Shown here piece by piece: positions 23,301 to 34,018 of a stretch of 64,000 nt of DNA. The notes below the pieces were generated by a model. It made no database searches, was not told where the DNA came from, and worked only from the letters and a program-made list of their open reading frames with translations. Made by a program: the position numbers and the translations under genes. Every line of letters starts with the position of its first letter. Positions within the stretch are counted from its first letter, which is position 1. Source of the stretch: Plumapathes pennacea (Eukaryota > Cnidaria > Anthozoa > Antipatharia > Myriopathidae); assembly GCA_964036295.1 (NCBI GenBank), contig OZ038466.1, positions 11,814,001-11,878,000 of the forward strand, read 5' to 3'.

Positions 23301-24459
23301 TTTAATGATTGGGAGAGTTCATACTCCAAGCTTAGTACTTTTTCTCCAACCAGCTAAATATTTAATAACTTCAAAAGGTATAATAAGTTAAAGATAATTA
23401 ACATTACCATCAGCACATTCAGGTTGATTCTAAAGGTCATGCTCTCTTCCTTGAAGTTATACTCCTGAAAAATCCCTGACTGGACAAAAGCATTGGCCTG
23501 AACACATTTACAGTCCTCCACTGTGACTTTGATGCCATTTGAGCTCACAAAGCATATGGCTGTCTGTAGGATTACAGTAAGGCAAAAAGATAAGTATATA
23601 CTCATTTCAATATTGTCATGGTAATGCAGCCAACTAATGCAAGTATCAGCAGCAAAGTATCAGCAGCCATCGGGGTGAGATGGGTGGGAGGGGGCGGCAT
23701 GGTGCAGGATTTGCTGCCTTTTGTTGCAAACATTTAGTGCAGGACAGGGGGATTGTATCACTCTTGCATTTTTCTAGAAGGATCCCCAAAATTTTTGATG
23801 CATAATATTGTCTTTGGGTAGCGGGGTTTGTCATTGTGCAAATGCCTGGGGTTTCCCTGGGCTCACCCACTGGGAAGGCCACCAATAAATGCATTAGAGG
23901 ACAGAAAATACTGGTTATTTTTACTTATCACCCATCAAATATTTACTCCTGCATGTGATTGGTGGAATTGTGACACATGACCGAATAACGTCTGCACACA
24001 GGCAGACGTTATCAGTGAAAAACCCCCACCTGGCGAACTATTGCTCTTTATTGACAATATCTGAACACATTCTTATATATTTAATCACAAAAGACATTAC
24101 GAGATGACTACCAAGGAGGACATCATTTCATTGGTTGAAAAAGCGATTTTAGAAAGTACCAAAAAGGTTCAGAGTCCCCGCGCCATTATTTGCGCTGCGA
24201 GAGGAAATATTTGAAGGATAATAAAGAATATAAACTACTTTTGGCTTCAGAAATATGCACAGATAATTGTCATTGGACATTACCTGTTCCTTGAAGCTCA
24301 CAGTTGTTCGCTTCTCGGAACAGATAATATCCTCAGACAATTATCCGTGTATATTTCCTCGCCAAAAGTAGTTTATTGTTTATATATTAATAAAATAGTT
24401 AACAATTATTCGCCAAAGTGGAGGTGAATAGCGATGGATATTTACCGAGCCGTTTCGGC

Positions 24460-24490
<31 letters not shown>

Positions 24491-25144
24491 TGAGGTGAAT
24501 AATTGTTTTAGTATATACCACACAAGTTTAGTAGCCAACTCCCAAATAGCTATTTTATTTCCAACGAAAATGGGCAAAAATTGGGTTTGCGCGCCATTTT
24601 GTTTTACCGGAAGCCGCTGCTGGGAGGTGAATAGTACTTGATATTCCGAAATTGAGGAGTCAATCAGAGCGCACGAAAAGCACTATTCACTTGTGCGGTA
24701 TATACTAAATCTGAATATTCTCAGCAGAGAAATTAATTTCTGATTGTTCTGTCTTCCAGATAAATTGAGAGGTTTATTAGAAAGGGTCTTATTTTCATGT
24801 TTCAGCACAACCATTCTCCACATACATATTCACGATTGCATATGTGCAGATGTTTGGAGCTTACATGGGTCACATGTAGCTTATTATTAATTTTATTATC
24901 CTGTTCAGTGTTGATGTGTAGTACATTATAACTTGAATGTAAAACTAAATTCATCTCAGACAGCTTTTGCAAGTCTCTGAAGGCGTTATTTTTATTCTAC
25001 CTGATTTTTTTCTCTTGGCATTTGACTTTCTTCCACTCACCTCCTTAAAATGAACGGCTTTCAAGATGTTGGATAGATTGCGAGCATCGCCACGAGCACG
25101 AATCTGTCGTCCTGTTGATGACTCTGCTGTGTCAATCGCGACAT
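17366..25144 (-). CDS. RAD1: RAD1 checkpoint clamp (9-1-1) subunit, multi-exon, apparently disrupted
   Basis: RAD1 forms the 9-1-1 DNA-damage clamp with RAD9 and HUS1 in the nucleus. Exons on the minus strand with AG/GT borders: 25,144-25,041 (MSRLTQQ start and ARNLSNILKAVHFKE end), 23,573-23,408 (SSNGIKVTVEDCKCVQANAF), 23,111-23,017 (ECLNIFGSS, LCYAGYGSPLVLL), 22,657-22,546 (LEEGG, ETLDFDFCSTNVLNKIIMK), 22,087-22,023 (PKDSDMVESFECQQTQTNR), 17,806-17,662 (YKISLLKPSTKALQLSSKIS, RGFLSLQYMI) and 17,419-17,366 (CAPDEEVEDDEDGG, TAA). Phases join correctly between listed neighbours. Two defects are visible. Exon 1 is 104 nt, so its start and end lie in different frames. The roughly 40-codon exon expected between 22,546 and 22,087 (LDMTSEVL...PYFRLSTFG region in animals) was not found. 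The 4.2-kb intron 22,022-17,807 is full of repeats. Family assignment is strong; whether this copy works is doubtful. Confidence 0.85.
18393..18573. repeat. Perfect palindrome, 68-bp arms
   Basis: 18,393-18,460 and 18,506-18,573 are exact reverse complements over 68 bp. The 45-bp centre is itself nearly palindromic (GTTGCGGACTCAC against GTGAGTCCACAAC). The arms contain TTTACCACGATTTACGTCAT. A related partial copy lies at about 18,285-18,310 (GTGGTAAATAAGAGTCC). Probably a foldback MITE. Confidence 0.9.
18690..20110. repeat. Dispersed element, also inverted at about 35,330-36,060
   Basis: 18,690-19,199 and 19,945-20,110 match 36,060-35,330 in inverted orientation (shared GCATGCATATTTAAT, CACGGGCTTCA, TTTCGAGATGGCGAC). 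The stretch 19,200-19,940, with the basic ORF, is absent from the 35-kb copy and looks inserted. Confidence 0.55.
19326..19778 (-). CDS. Basic, Gln-rich repeat ORF, 150 aa, probably from a mobile element
   Basis: It starts MENLTEKLETQQSREARLQM and continues with three internal repeats built on an MNADRKRHEQKRVTQTTPQR-type unit of about 26-52 residues; the last 40 residues are less charged. It is predicted helical. It resembles the remnants at 12.2-12.8 and 55.5-56.0 kb. Arg/Gln-rich N-termini of this look are found ahead of Rep-helicase domains in Helitron proteins, but no Rep or helicase domain follows here. I do not recognise a function. It sits within the RAD1 intron on the same strand. 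Confidence 0.4.
   Translation of the reverse strand: MENLTEKLETQQSREARLQMRKEQARARRNRETSEQQRMNADRKRHEQKRVTQTTPQRDQRLNANRKLQEKKRAEEKTPQRQQHMNADQKRHEQKRVTQTTPQREHCLKANRELQTPFCVKLRYLFRKDKQQRLVSGNRTITVTNIFYPV
20440..20605 (+). repeat. 165-bp direct repeat, first copy
   Basis: Begins GTGAAAGTCGTAGATAGTAT and includes CAAGCATT, GGAAAGCTCTAAGGTTA and AACAAGATAAACAA. It recurs at about 21,572-21,740 with roughly 85-90% identity by eye. Confidence 0.7.
20627..20927 (+). repeat. Direct repeat, 131 bp with 170-bp period
   Basis: 20,627-20,757 and 20,797-20,927 are nearly identical (CTTAACTAA, CAACTTTG.CCGTTAATTTC, CTATCAGTTACTACCTCAAG, TTCTGCATTTA). The two copies are separated by about 40 bp. Confidence 0.9.
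21148..21197. repeat. Hairpin 1 of a three-hairpin cluster
   Basis: Arms 21,148-21,166 and 21,179-21,197 (TGTCCTTCCCGCTGGTACG and its near complement, two mismatches) with a 12-nt loop. The shared context GCGAACTAAACTGT lies upstream, as for hairpin 2. Confidence 0.8.
21335..21384. repeat. Hairpin 2, perfect 21-bp stem
   Basis: Arms 21,335-21,355 and 21,364-21,384 are exact reverse complements with an 8-nt loop (GGAGTTCG). It lies 187 bp from hairpin 1. Confidence 0.85.
21535..21605. repeat. Hairpin 3, right arm interrupted
   Basis: Left arm TGTCCTTTCCGCTGGTACG; the right arm CGTACCAGC is separated from AAAGGACA by about 20 bp derived from the 165-bp repeat. Same family as hairpins 1 and 2, about 200 bp further on. 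Confidence 0.65.
21572..21740 (+). repeat. 165-bp direct repeat, second copy
   Basis: Direct repeat of 20,440-20,605. Its start interrupts the right arm of the third hairpin of the 21.1-21.6 kb cluster. Confidence 0.7.
24401..24507. mobile_element. 107-bp foldback MITE in RAD1 intron 1
   Basis: 46-bp imperfect inverted arms (24,401-24,446 and 24,462-24,507) share AACAATTATTC, GTGAATAG and GGATATTTACC, with a 15-bp centre. There is no coding sequence. Confidence 0.75.
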
Positions 25145-25459
25145 TTTATGAGTAAAACAAACTGTTAACCTTAAGGAAGACGTCGCACATGGAATAGAAT
25201 CATTTCCCTGATATTAATCACAGCAAACATCCTGTTATATTCTCAACTGCTCGGAAGACAAGACGGCCGCCATTATTCAGATTTCCCGGCTCTTACACCA
25301 CGACCGAAATGCATCATGTTGTTTTCCTCTAACCCACCCCCTCTGGTCCAGGTTTTGGCCGGCTAGTGTGTATTAGGGAAGGGTTGTGACTAAACTGGAT
25401 ACTCCAAAAGGAAGGCACTATTTAACACCCACCAAAACCATGTGAGCCGAAATTGAAAA

Positions 25460-25800
25460 TTTGCTGTCAGCGGTCATGACGTCAAGTCTAACCAACATGG
25501 CGGCCGAGGCGAGCTTGTCACGATCTGCGGTACTTTGCGATGAATGATACTCTTATAGTGTTAACGTGAGTAAAGTCAATCTTAAGACAATTTTCACGCT
25601 GTTGTCATTACTTAGAGTATATTTTTATCGGATTGTTCTCCGTTCCTGTACAACCATGAACATGGTTCTGAAGGTCGTTATCCATCTACGTAACTACAGT
25701 AAAAAGTAAATAACATCCGCCAAAACCATGTGAGCTAAAAATTAAAAAAAACAAGATGGCCTTCTGTTAATCTATGGAAGCACAAACTGAATTTTACCCA
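25460..25800 (+). repeat. Inverted repeat pair, left arm
   Basis: Inverted copy of 28,405-28,720 over about 330 bp (shared GCTGTCAGCGGTCATGACGT, TTAAGACAATTTTCA, AGTATATTTTTATCGG, ACATCCGCCAAAACCATG). It contains an AACATGGCGGC motif. Further short copies of the AACATCCGCCAAAACCATG motif lie at about 25,870-25,940. The pair brackets the Penelope-like remnant and the unidentified two-exon gene. Confidence 0.75.
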
Positions 25801-26512
25801 ATTCACCTTTTGGCTGGAAATTGGCATCATGACTACAACTAGTTTATTTCCAGCGTAAGCTACTGTACGTGGTTTCGGTGGATGTTATTTACTCTTTACC
25901 CTGGTGAATGGTGTAAATAACATCCGCCAAAACCATGTAGCGTGCGCTAAAAATAAGTTGTTGTAATCATAATGCCGATTACTGGTCCATGTAAACTGGC
26001 AGTAAATAGTAATACATATGGGGTGTTTTAGCAACTGCCCATCAAACTTCATCATTGTTGCTGCAAAATTTTAAACTTAAAGTCACTTTGCACTTTTTGT
26101 CACTCCCATTGACTGACAAAAATACACATCTTGACCACCTATTTGAAGCAAAAAGAACAGATTTTATAAATGGCATTGAGAACATTAATATCACAGATTT
26201 TGATGGACATGTACTACATCATGACAAAACCTTCTATATGAATTATATAATTCCCAGTTCCAATTCTGTCTCAATCAGATAAGAAATCAATATAGTTCTG
26301 ACTAAGTTAACTATTCTAAACAGAAATGTTAATGTGTGTGCTCTGCTCACACATGAATGTATGTTTGATCCCCTCTTGCCTTCCCCTCACTGACGAGTTC
26401 CATGATGATATTTGCTCAGTGGATTGGGCTGTCATGCAGGTTCCAATGCTGAATAGAGAGGGGGGGCTGACAGACCTACACAACTCCAGTTGTGAATATA
26501 TTTTTGGTGCCT

Positions 26513-26749
26513 TCATATTTTTGCTCTGACAAGCATGTCTTTAAGGGATTTGCCTCTCTTAAAAGATATTATAGGGGGTTCCATGAATATCATTTTCAAT
26601 AAAGGTTGGTTTTGTATTAGATGCCAGTGTTTCATTAAAATTTCTTTTAAGTTGTACACTGACGGCTGGTATTGTGTTACAAACAGCAAGATCCTGTTGG
26701 TCGCTCTTGACTTAAGTTGAAGTGCAGACTGCCTTTCTGTAAAAGCCAC
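26513..26749 (-). mobile_element. Penelope-like retroelement fragment
   Basis: The minus-strand frame contains ILMKHWHLIQ, EPPIISFKRGKSLKDMLVRA. This block is typical of the region between the reverse transcriptase and GIY-YIG endonuclease domains of Penelope-like and related retroelements. Neither the polymerase nor a readable GIY-YIG domain is present, and the downstream frames are broken. A short dead remnant. Confidence 0.6.
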
Positions 26750-27175
26750 ATCAGAGATTCTTCTCTCTACTAGGTGGTTGGGGTTATGTTAGGTTTTTAT
26801 GTATATCTTTGCTGGGCAATCATACTTCTTGGTGTCTTGCACCTGAAGAAGGCATGGTCACTTTGTTCATTTACCTGTTAGACAAAATTTTAATGTTACA
26901 CATCTCAATACCAGTTATATAGTTATTTCTAAATAAGAAGATACCAGACTTCAGCAGTTCTAGACAATATGTGCTATGCAAGTTGTGTAGACATAAGGCA
27001 TTTTGCTTTATGATTTTGACTACTTTTCACTCTGTTTAGAATACTGTATTAATATTTGTTTTAATTGATACTTTGTAAGGAATAAACACTGATGGTATGA
27101 AAGATAAGTGATGTTGCTTTAAAAAGATTGTCTAGTATAAAATCATATATGATTTTATTTTCTGCAACAATTTAC

Positions 27176-27531
27176 CTCTTTCTTTTGCCAGCTTTGCTTT
27201 TAAGATATTGTTCCTATTTGGACCATGGTGGCACTCCAGAACTTTCTTCCCAATGATCATGAATGGGATCCCATCAAACTCTATACCAAGGCCATCTGTA
27301 CATCTGTACTGACTTCCTTCCATAGAATTTTGTGTTTTTTGCCACCTTAATGATTATACAATATTGTTACAGTCAGAGACCGGATCCTTAGGGACTGGTC
27401 ATTATTTATGAAAGAAAGAGGGGAGGGGGGGTAGGGGTTGGTCATGTGCATATTTTTAGTCAATATTATGCTGAGTAGTTAGTTATTGTTAAATTACACA
27501 GAGTGCAACTGTTATTGAAAATTAATAAACA

Positions 27532-27568
<37 letters not shown>

Positions 27569-28140
27569 GGGGGGGGGGGTCATTGCTTTTTAATATGGAC
27601 TTTGAGAGGAAGGGGGGACTTAGTGAATTTTGTCCTTTGTTAATTTTTCCACACCCGGCCTATTTCATAAATAAGGAATGGTCCTTTGCAATGTATATAA
27701 TAAACTATTCCCCCGGCCTTATCTATGTGACAAAGAAACCTTTGAGCTGGCCATTTTAAAATGTCAATATAAACAAATTCTTGTTAGATAAAGCCAAACA
27801 GAGATTAGGTGTTTATTTTAGCACATCTCTGGTCATCTTGTATTTATACTTACACTTACTGTACATGCATGTTTCCCATTTATTTCTAGATTAAGCTTTT
27901 ATATGTTCAGGCCACTTACCAGACATTCCGAAGTCTTTGCTTGCAGCATAACGAGAAGTAGTCGCTATCTCATACACTCTAATGAGTTCCAGTGCTTTCT
28001 CGAGCGTTGAAGTGTATAAACCATTGAAAGGATCGAAGGATACATCGAATTTTTCTACCCACAGCTCCGGAATAGCGCAGTCTTCCGAAGCGTTCGCTAT
28101 ACTTATTCTTTTAAAGAAGCACGCGCAATAGCTTGAAGAC
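27176..28140 (-). CDS. Unidentified two-exon gene fragment
   Basis: Exon A (27,920 up to about 28,140; its 5' edge is uncertain because no in-frame ATG follows the upstream stop) reads SIANASEDCAIPELWVEKFD, then a SFDPFNGLYTSTLEKALELI segment and RYAASKDFGMSG, with a good GTAAGT donor. Exon B (27,316-27,176; 141 bp, GTAAAT donor) reads SQYRCTDGLGIEFDGIPFMI, then IGKKVLECHHGPNRNNILKA. Phases match (1/1), and the text looks like a real folded cytosolic protein. I do not recognise the family. Further exons on either side were not found, so it may be partial. Inverted repeats lie on both sides. Confidence 0.5.
27534..27579. repeat. (GT)n microsatellite followed by G-run
   Basis: About 16 GT units run directly into a 14-base G tract. 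Confidence 0.9.
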
Positions 28141-28404
28141 CCGGGAAAGTAAGCAGTTCAAATTACATACAGATGTACGGCAATTCGACAATCGATTTTG
28201 ACAGAACAAGATTTCCTTTCTCTTATTTACTTTAATCTGCATCCTATTTAGGTCTGTTATTTTTAATTCGCAGCTCTCAGTTGGATATGTCTCCTATTTT
28301 CTGGTGAAGTAGCAGAGATCGTTAAACGAAATCCATTCATTTTAGGGCTGTAAAGTCATTTCCCAGTCAAAAGGTGAAACGGCAAAATCCAATTTGTGCT
28401 CCAT

Positions 28405-28720
28405 GAATTTACAGAAGGCCATTTTTTTAAATTTTCAGCTTACATGGTTTTGGCGGATGTTATTTACTTTTTACTGTAGTTACGTAAATAGATAACGACC
28501 TTCAAAACCATGTTCATGGTTGTGCAGGAACGGAGAACAACCCGATAAAAATATACTCTATGTAATGAAAATTGTCTTAAGACTCACTTTATTTACTTAC
28601 ACTACAAGAGTATCATTCACTGCAAAGCGCTGCAAGCAAGTTCGTGACATTGCTCACCTCTGCCGCCATGTTGCTTAGACTTGACGTCATGACCGCTGAC
28701 AGTAAATTATTTAATTTCGG
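28405..28720 (-). repeat. Inverted repeat pair, right arm
   Basis: Inverted partner of 25,460-25,800. A dispersed element by structure; the family was not recognised. Confidence 0.75.
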
Positions 28721-29029
28721 CTAGCCGCTCCTTTCTGAAAAGGGGGCGGTGTACACATGCGTGATGGTATTTTCACTGGCTGTAACATTTGGCGATTAAT
28801 TTATATATTTGGCTTGACCGTAGGTCAGGTAATATCAGTCATTGCTCGCGGGGGCCTGGGGCCCACGAGAGCTTAAAAATGGAGATTTTTATTTTTATCT
28901 TTTTCCTTTTTGTGGGTCGAGGATCAGCACACGGTGATTGGTTCATATTATCACGTGCTGGGCGATGACGTAATTGACTTCGCTAAACAACTCGAGATGT
29001 GGCCAGTGAATTGCTCGTTACTTGTGTGT

Positions 29030-30276
29030 AAAAGTTAACTGCATCCCATCCAAACTCAACACCATTTGGCTCTGTGGAATAGGCACGGATAAACTGGATT
29101 TTCGGGAACGATTTTGGCTCGCGTTCACCGCGGAAGCTTTGAGAATAGCCGTAAACAAATATTTGATGGTACCGCTGTCGCCGATAAATATTTAGTCCCG
29201 ACGAAACTTTCTGTGGCGACACGAAATACTTTTGGGAAGATAACAGGACGAAAGCAGAAACCAAAGCTACGGTGAGCTTTAGCCGTAAAACAATGACGCT
29301 TTATGCTTTACTCTGTACATGACATCTGTTGCCTCATAAAATTCTTCTGCGTATCGTACATTGCCTGTTGAAGTGTTTCTTTCATTCGATCATGTAGTCT
29401 TTGTTTCGCAATGGTCAGTGAATACCAGAAATGAAAAATACACCGAAATAATTCTGAGGATTGAGTTTGCAGTCACAAATGGACTGAACACACTGTGAAC
29501 AAAAGCGCAATAATATTGTAAACATCTCTCGTGTGACATTCCTCGCTGTCAATTTTATATTTCTTACAGAGCACGAATACTCGAAAGCCTGATAGAAAGA
29601 AACGTATTGAGTTAATAAAAGAAAACATATAAGTAGTGAAGCGAAAAAGTAAACTGCATCCCATTCAAATTCAACGCCATTTGGCTCTGTGGAATAGGCA
29701 TGGATAAACTGGATTTTAGGAAAAGATTTTGGCTCGCGTTCACCGCACAAGCTTTGAGAATAGCCGTAAACAAATGTTTGATGGTACTTCTGGGGTATTG
29801 CAAATATCTCTGTCGACGATAAGTATTTAGTCCCGACGAAACTTTCTGTGGCGACACGAAATACTTTTGGGAAGATAACAGGGCGAAAACAGAAACCAAA
29901 GCTACGGTGAGCTTTAGCCGTAAAACAATGACGCTTTATGCCTTACTCTGTACATGACATCTGTTGCCTCATAAAATTCTTCTGCGTATCGTACATTGCC
30001 TGTTGAAGTGTTTCTTTCATTCGATCATGTAGTCTTTGTTTCGCAATGTTCATTAAATACCAGAAATGAAAAATACACCGAAATAATTCTGAGGATTGAG
30101 TTTGCAGTCACAAATGAACACACTGTGAACAAAAGCGCAATAATATTGTAAACATCTCTCGTGTGACATTCCTCGCTTTCAATTTTATATTTGTTACAGA
30201 GCACGAATACTCGAAAGCCTGATAGAAGAAACGTATTGAGTTAAGAAAAGAAAACACATAAGTAGTGAAGCGAAGG
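29030..30276 (-). repeat. Tandem duplication of a 0.6-kb segment with exon-like frames
   Basis: 29,030-29,644 and 29,645-30,276 are direct copies at about 95% identity. On the minus strand both keep LLSSQKYFVSPQKVSSGLN, GEREPKSFPKIQFI and AYSTEPNGVEF. A further frame, IAKQRLHDRMKETLQQAMYD, is identical in both. A 17-bp insertion breaks the first frame in the second copy. Related, gapped copies in opposite orientation occur at about 10,485-10,870 and 53,720-54,120. Origin unknown: exons of a dispersed gene, or a mobile element. Confidence 0.6.
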
Positions 30277-30490
30277 CTGGATTAATCGTGGCCTCTGATT
30301 AGAAATATGAGTCAAGGTCAAACTGTCAAAATCGATTGTGCATAAAAAGATATGTCACGCATTCTCAAGATGCAGGGTCGCTCAACCTTTAAGAAGCAAG
30401 TGTATGAGTGTTGTAATAATAATTTTTAGTTTAATCAAGGTGTCAAAAGAGCAAGGTGTCAAAAGCCAAGTTCTCTATACTGTGTGATAT
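30277..30490 (-). repeat. Inverted relative of 53,430-53,670
   Basis: Shares GTATAGAGAACTTGG, CAAGGTGTCAAAA, AACCTTTAAGAAGCAA and TTGACAGTTTGACCT-like blocks with 53,430-53,670 in inverted orientation. It is contiguous with the tandem 0.6-kb segment, suggesting one longer dispersed unit. Confidence 0.5.
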
Positions 30491-32795
30491 TTTTATGGTG
30501 AGAAATTGGAAGTCTCTCTTGGGAGTTCCGCTCTTGTCCCCTACTTTCCATTTTATATTCTGGTCTCGACCCAACTCACGCCGCGAGCTCACTGGCAAGG
30601 CCAGTCTAGTTTTGTTATATAAAACAGAAAACAGTCTAATCCTGCGGTGGTACATCCAATATATTTTGTTTCCTGCTCAGTGACTGCTTGGCACGAACGG
30701 GTAGGACCAAAATTCTCGCCATCAGTTCTACTTTCAACGCATTGCTGTTTGCTTTACTTTACTCCTCCGTCTAGTTTATGACGTTTTGCACCCAAAGTCC
30801 AGTTGAATCGGTTTGTTCACATAGTTCAGTAAAATGACACCCGGATAACCGCCAGGACACAAAACATGGCTTTAGCCGCCCGCCACAGGGGAGGGCTAAG
30901 TGGTTGTTACAGCTGCTGTTGCCGTTGCCGTCAGAGAAGCAGCGGTAAGTTCCGGTGATCAACAGAAAACAACTGACTGGTCTCACAGGTCGCGTGAATT
31001 ATCAAGATGTTGTCATAAAAGACTGCATACAGCCCGTCAATCTGGCAAAAGATTATCCACTGTGACTCTGTGATGGTGGTCAGCCCATGTTGCAAAATCA
31101 CGCAAACCGTTGAAATTCGAGTTCCCCCCAATAAAGGGCTATCGCTGAACGCCGGGCAAAGATATCAAGTTGGCGAAATGATTTGCACTTAGTGATCCGC
31201 ACCGCATGGAACTAATAAGATTTGTGATATCTTGTCCTGTGATCTTTGGTCTGCCATCTACCGTGTTTGCTTTCTTTTTTTCTCAAATCAGATAACAATA
31301 TCGTGATTAGCAGAGCTGAACTGCCCCCAGCGGTCAGAAAGTCAGGCAATAAATGGAGTGGAGGTGTGATGGTGCTGACAGTAAGATGAACTGAATGACT
31401 CTAATCCTAAATCTTCTCAATCCCCAGCCAGAGAGACCTTCCAAACCACATATTTAATAGTAGTTAAGAAAGGTGATGAATGAAAACTGTACAAGTGATG
31501 TATGACAAGAATAAATGTTGCCGCACTCTTTTTCGCCGGCCCTATCGTGTGCGTTTTCTATAACAACCATCAGACTCAATTCGATTACGAATTGGCTTCG
31601 CTATTTCATAGGGGCATGTTTACAAAACGAGTTTTAAAACAAATTATTCGTTAGCCTGTAGTTCTACATTCATGCTTCCTGACGCATGCAGGTTAGGACG
31701 AGGTTGATCAGTTTTGATTAAGCGCACTAACTGCACTGAGTCGCATGAACATGTAAAGTCAGTCCTCAACTGTTTAGACAAATATCTTTTGTTTACACAA
31801 TGAATACCAAGATACTGCCGTTGCTCTTATTTTACCGCAGTTCTCTGCTTTTTGACCATCTTTGAACCGTTTACCAGTTTTATAATTGTGCAATGAAATG
31901 CGTAGAGGTTGTATTCAGATTAGCAGCACGGTGCAAAGCCATTAACCAACATATTGATTTAGTGTTTATGAAACATTTGCCAGGTGAAATGCAACTATAA
32001 GCCTGCCGTATGTCTATTTATGCTACAAAGCACTTTACCAGTTTAGTCATGAAAACACATGTTCACCTGGTCGAATTCCTGAAGAACAGAGAGATGCAGG
32101 TGGCATAAACAGAATTCATTAGATAATGCCGACAAGAAAATGCTTACCAGGAGGTAAATGTCCCTGTCAGGCAATAGGCTAAAGATTTGGCTGTCTGGAA
32201 CATGGCGCCGATCGGCTGTTTTGTCGAGTATTTTTTTATTTTTTTATTTAAACAATATTTGGAACTTTACATTAACTCCAAGAGCTGCAGAATGCAGCTC
32301 ATCTAGGGAGTTTACGTAAATTTAATACAAAAATTATTATTTTAAGGAGTTGAACAAAACAAGCAAACATAAAGACAAAATAGAAAGCTAATTTACATGC
32401 GATAATGTTAAAACAACAACTAATAATTGAAAATGATTTAACACCCTGTTAGAGGACAGAACAAACAGTTAAAGACATGAAGACTAGCAAAAACGCTTGG
32501 TTTGCATTAGGAAAGATTGTACTGATTTAAAAATAAAAGCATTTGAATCATAATCTAAGCCTGGGAAACCATTTAAGAGCCAGTTAACTTTGTTCGATAA
32601 AGTCGAATTAGCCCAAGCATGACCGGCAACCTGCGCAATAGAGGTAAGCAGTCGAGTATTTAATCTGAAGTCAAAGGTTTTGGAGTTCGAGTGGGTCATT
32701 ACACGTACACGATCCAGATTTTTGCATGATGGCCACTTAAACATTTTTATATCAATCTGCATTTTAATCTCGGTCAACACTTTGCATTTACTGTA
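30491..32795. other. Intergenic DNA, no gene recognised
   Basis: Short open stretches only, none with a recognisable domain. The 32,484-32,810 minus frame is hydrophilic and resembles nothing I can name. Confidence 0.35.
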
Positions 32796-32814
32796 AAGCC
32801 CCATGCACACGAGC

Positions 32815-34018
32815 CAACCTCGTTCCCAGGCTCTTTCGTCTCCCGGGCCACGCCCCCGAAGAAAGACCCTGGTTCAGGCTGGTCACGTGCATCGCTAACA
32901 AAAATAAATTGCTGGGAGGGGTCCCTTTATCAAATGAATTTGTCGTGCTGTGCGTTTGTCGAAATCTAAACGGGGCTGGAACAAACGACACATCCGCCAT
33001 GTTCTTTAGCAGTCTTCATTACGCTATTGTTAATAGCAGCTACTGGAACAAAATTCTCAAGCCGAAACAAGTTAAGTGCTTGGAAGCAATTTATTCTGGA
33101 AGAGATACTGTCGCTCTGCTGCCAACGGGATACCGAAAGTCTATAATTTTTCATCTCCTTCCAGAACTTTTGTTCGACAAAATTAACTGTGAAAAATCGC
33201 CAACCTCCCTCCCGATTCACCCGGTTGTTGTTGTCGTTTCGCCGTTAAACGCGCTAATCAGCGATCAGATAAGGAGGAGCACGCAAGGAAAAGTTAAAGC
33301 CACCATCCTCAACGTTAAAAAGAAAGCGAATAGTGATGACTTGCAGCTGGATTCTGGCAGCACGGATTCGTCTTCGCTGAAAGATGCGAAATGCGATCTC
33401 GTCTTCACGCATCCTGAAGCCGTTTTGTCTTGCAAAGATGGAGCAGAACTTTTTCAAAGCCCACCATATTTTGTTTTTCCTTGTGCTTGAATACCACGCA
33501 AAACAAGATGTTGCCTCACGAATTTTCCATCACATAAACATTCATTTTGAGTGCAATTTGAGTAAAATCCAAGAATAATCTTCAAAGCAAGAAGTTAAAC
33601 ATTCTTGGTGCGCAGCCATGCGTCGCATTAGACCGCGGAATTCAAAATGTATTTTGGCAGCCAAAAGCAAAGTTTCGTTTTAGAACTCCACATTGAAGTT
33701 GCCCGCATGTCTTTACGTTTAGGTATACTTTTAGTCGCCAAGCTGCAGAGAAATTGTATTATGGGCAGCGCGACTTCTGAACGCTGCAGGCGCACGTGCG
33801 ATTCAGCAAACATTATGCAAATTTGGTGTCGAAAGCGGCGAGGCCAAAATGTTTCGTTCCCTAGTGGACAGAGTAGAGCAAATTTTCGACTTAACGGCCC
33901 CTCCCTCGGTTTCTTTTTTTGCAACCGGCCAGATTCTGGCCGACACGTGACCAGCCTGAACCAGGGTCTTTCTTCGGGGGCGTGGCCCGGGAGACGAAAG
34001 AGCCTGGGAACGAGGTTG
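32815..34018. mobile_element. DNA transposon, perfect 75-bp TIRs, 10-bp target-site duplication, carrying a RecQ fragment
   Basis: TIRs 32,815-32,889 and 33,944-34,018 are identical over 75 bp, starting CAACCTCGTTCCCAGGCTC. GCACACGAGC is duplicated at 32,805-32,814 and 34,019-34,028, and the other end of the outer MITE shows the empty-site sequence. Long TIRs with a 9-11-bp duplication are the hallmark of Mutator-like (MULE) elements. No transposase is present; the cargo is a truncated RecQ-type ORF, so the structure is Pack-MULE-like. The identical TIRs imply a young insertion. Confidence 0.88.
32999..33490 (+). pseudogene. Truncated RecQ-type helicase N-terminus captured in a transposon, 163 aa
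   Basis: From ATG 32,999: a RecQ-like opening (LKPKQVKCLEAIYSGRDTVA), Walker A LLPTGYRKS, motif Ia VVVVSPLNALISDQ, and a VFTHPEAVLSCKDGAELFQS segment. It ends at TGA 33,488-33,490, just before where the DExH motif II should lie. The Walker A reads TGYRKS, with Arg where RecQ helicases have Gly next to the catalytic Lys, which should impair ATP binding. Motifs II-VI are absent, so no helicase activity is expected. An alternative in-frame start lies at 32,909. It lies between perfect TIRs. It may be transcribed as cargo, but nothing shows that. Confidence 0.75.

Noticed and set aside
23646-23894. Pro/Cys-rich minus-strand frame in RAD1 intron 1
   Set aside because: No known domain; G-rich repeat-like DNA on the opposite strand.
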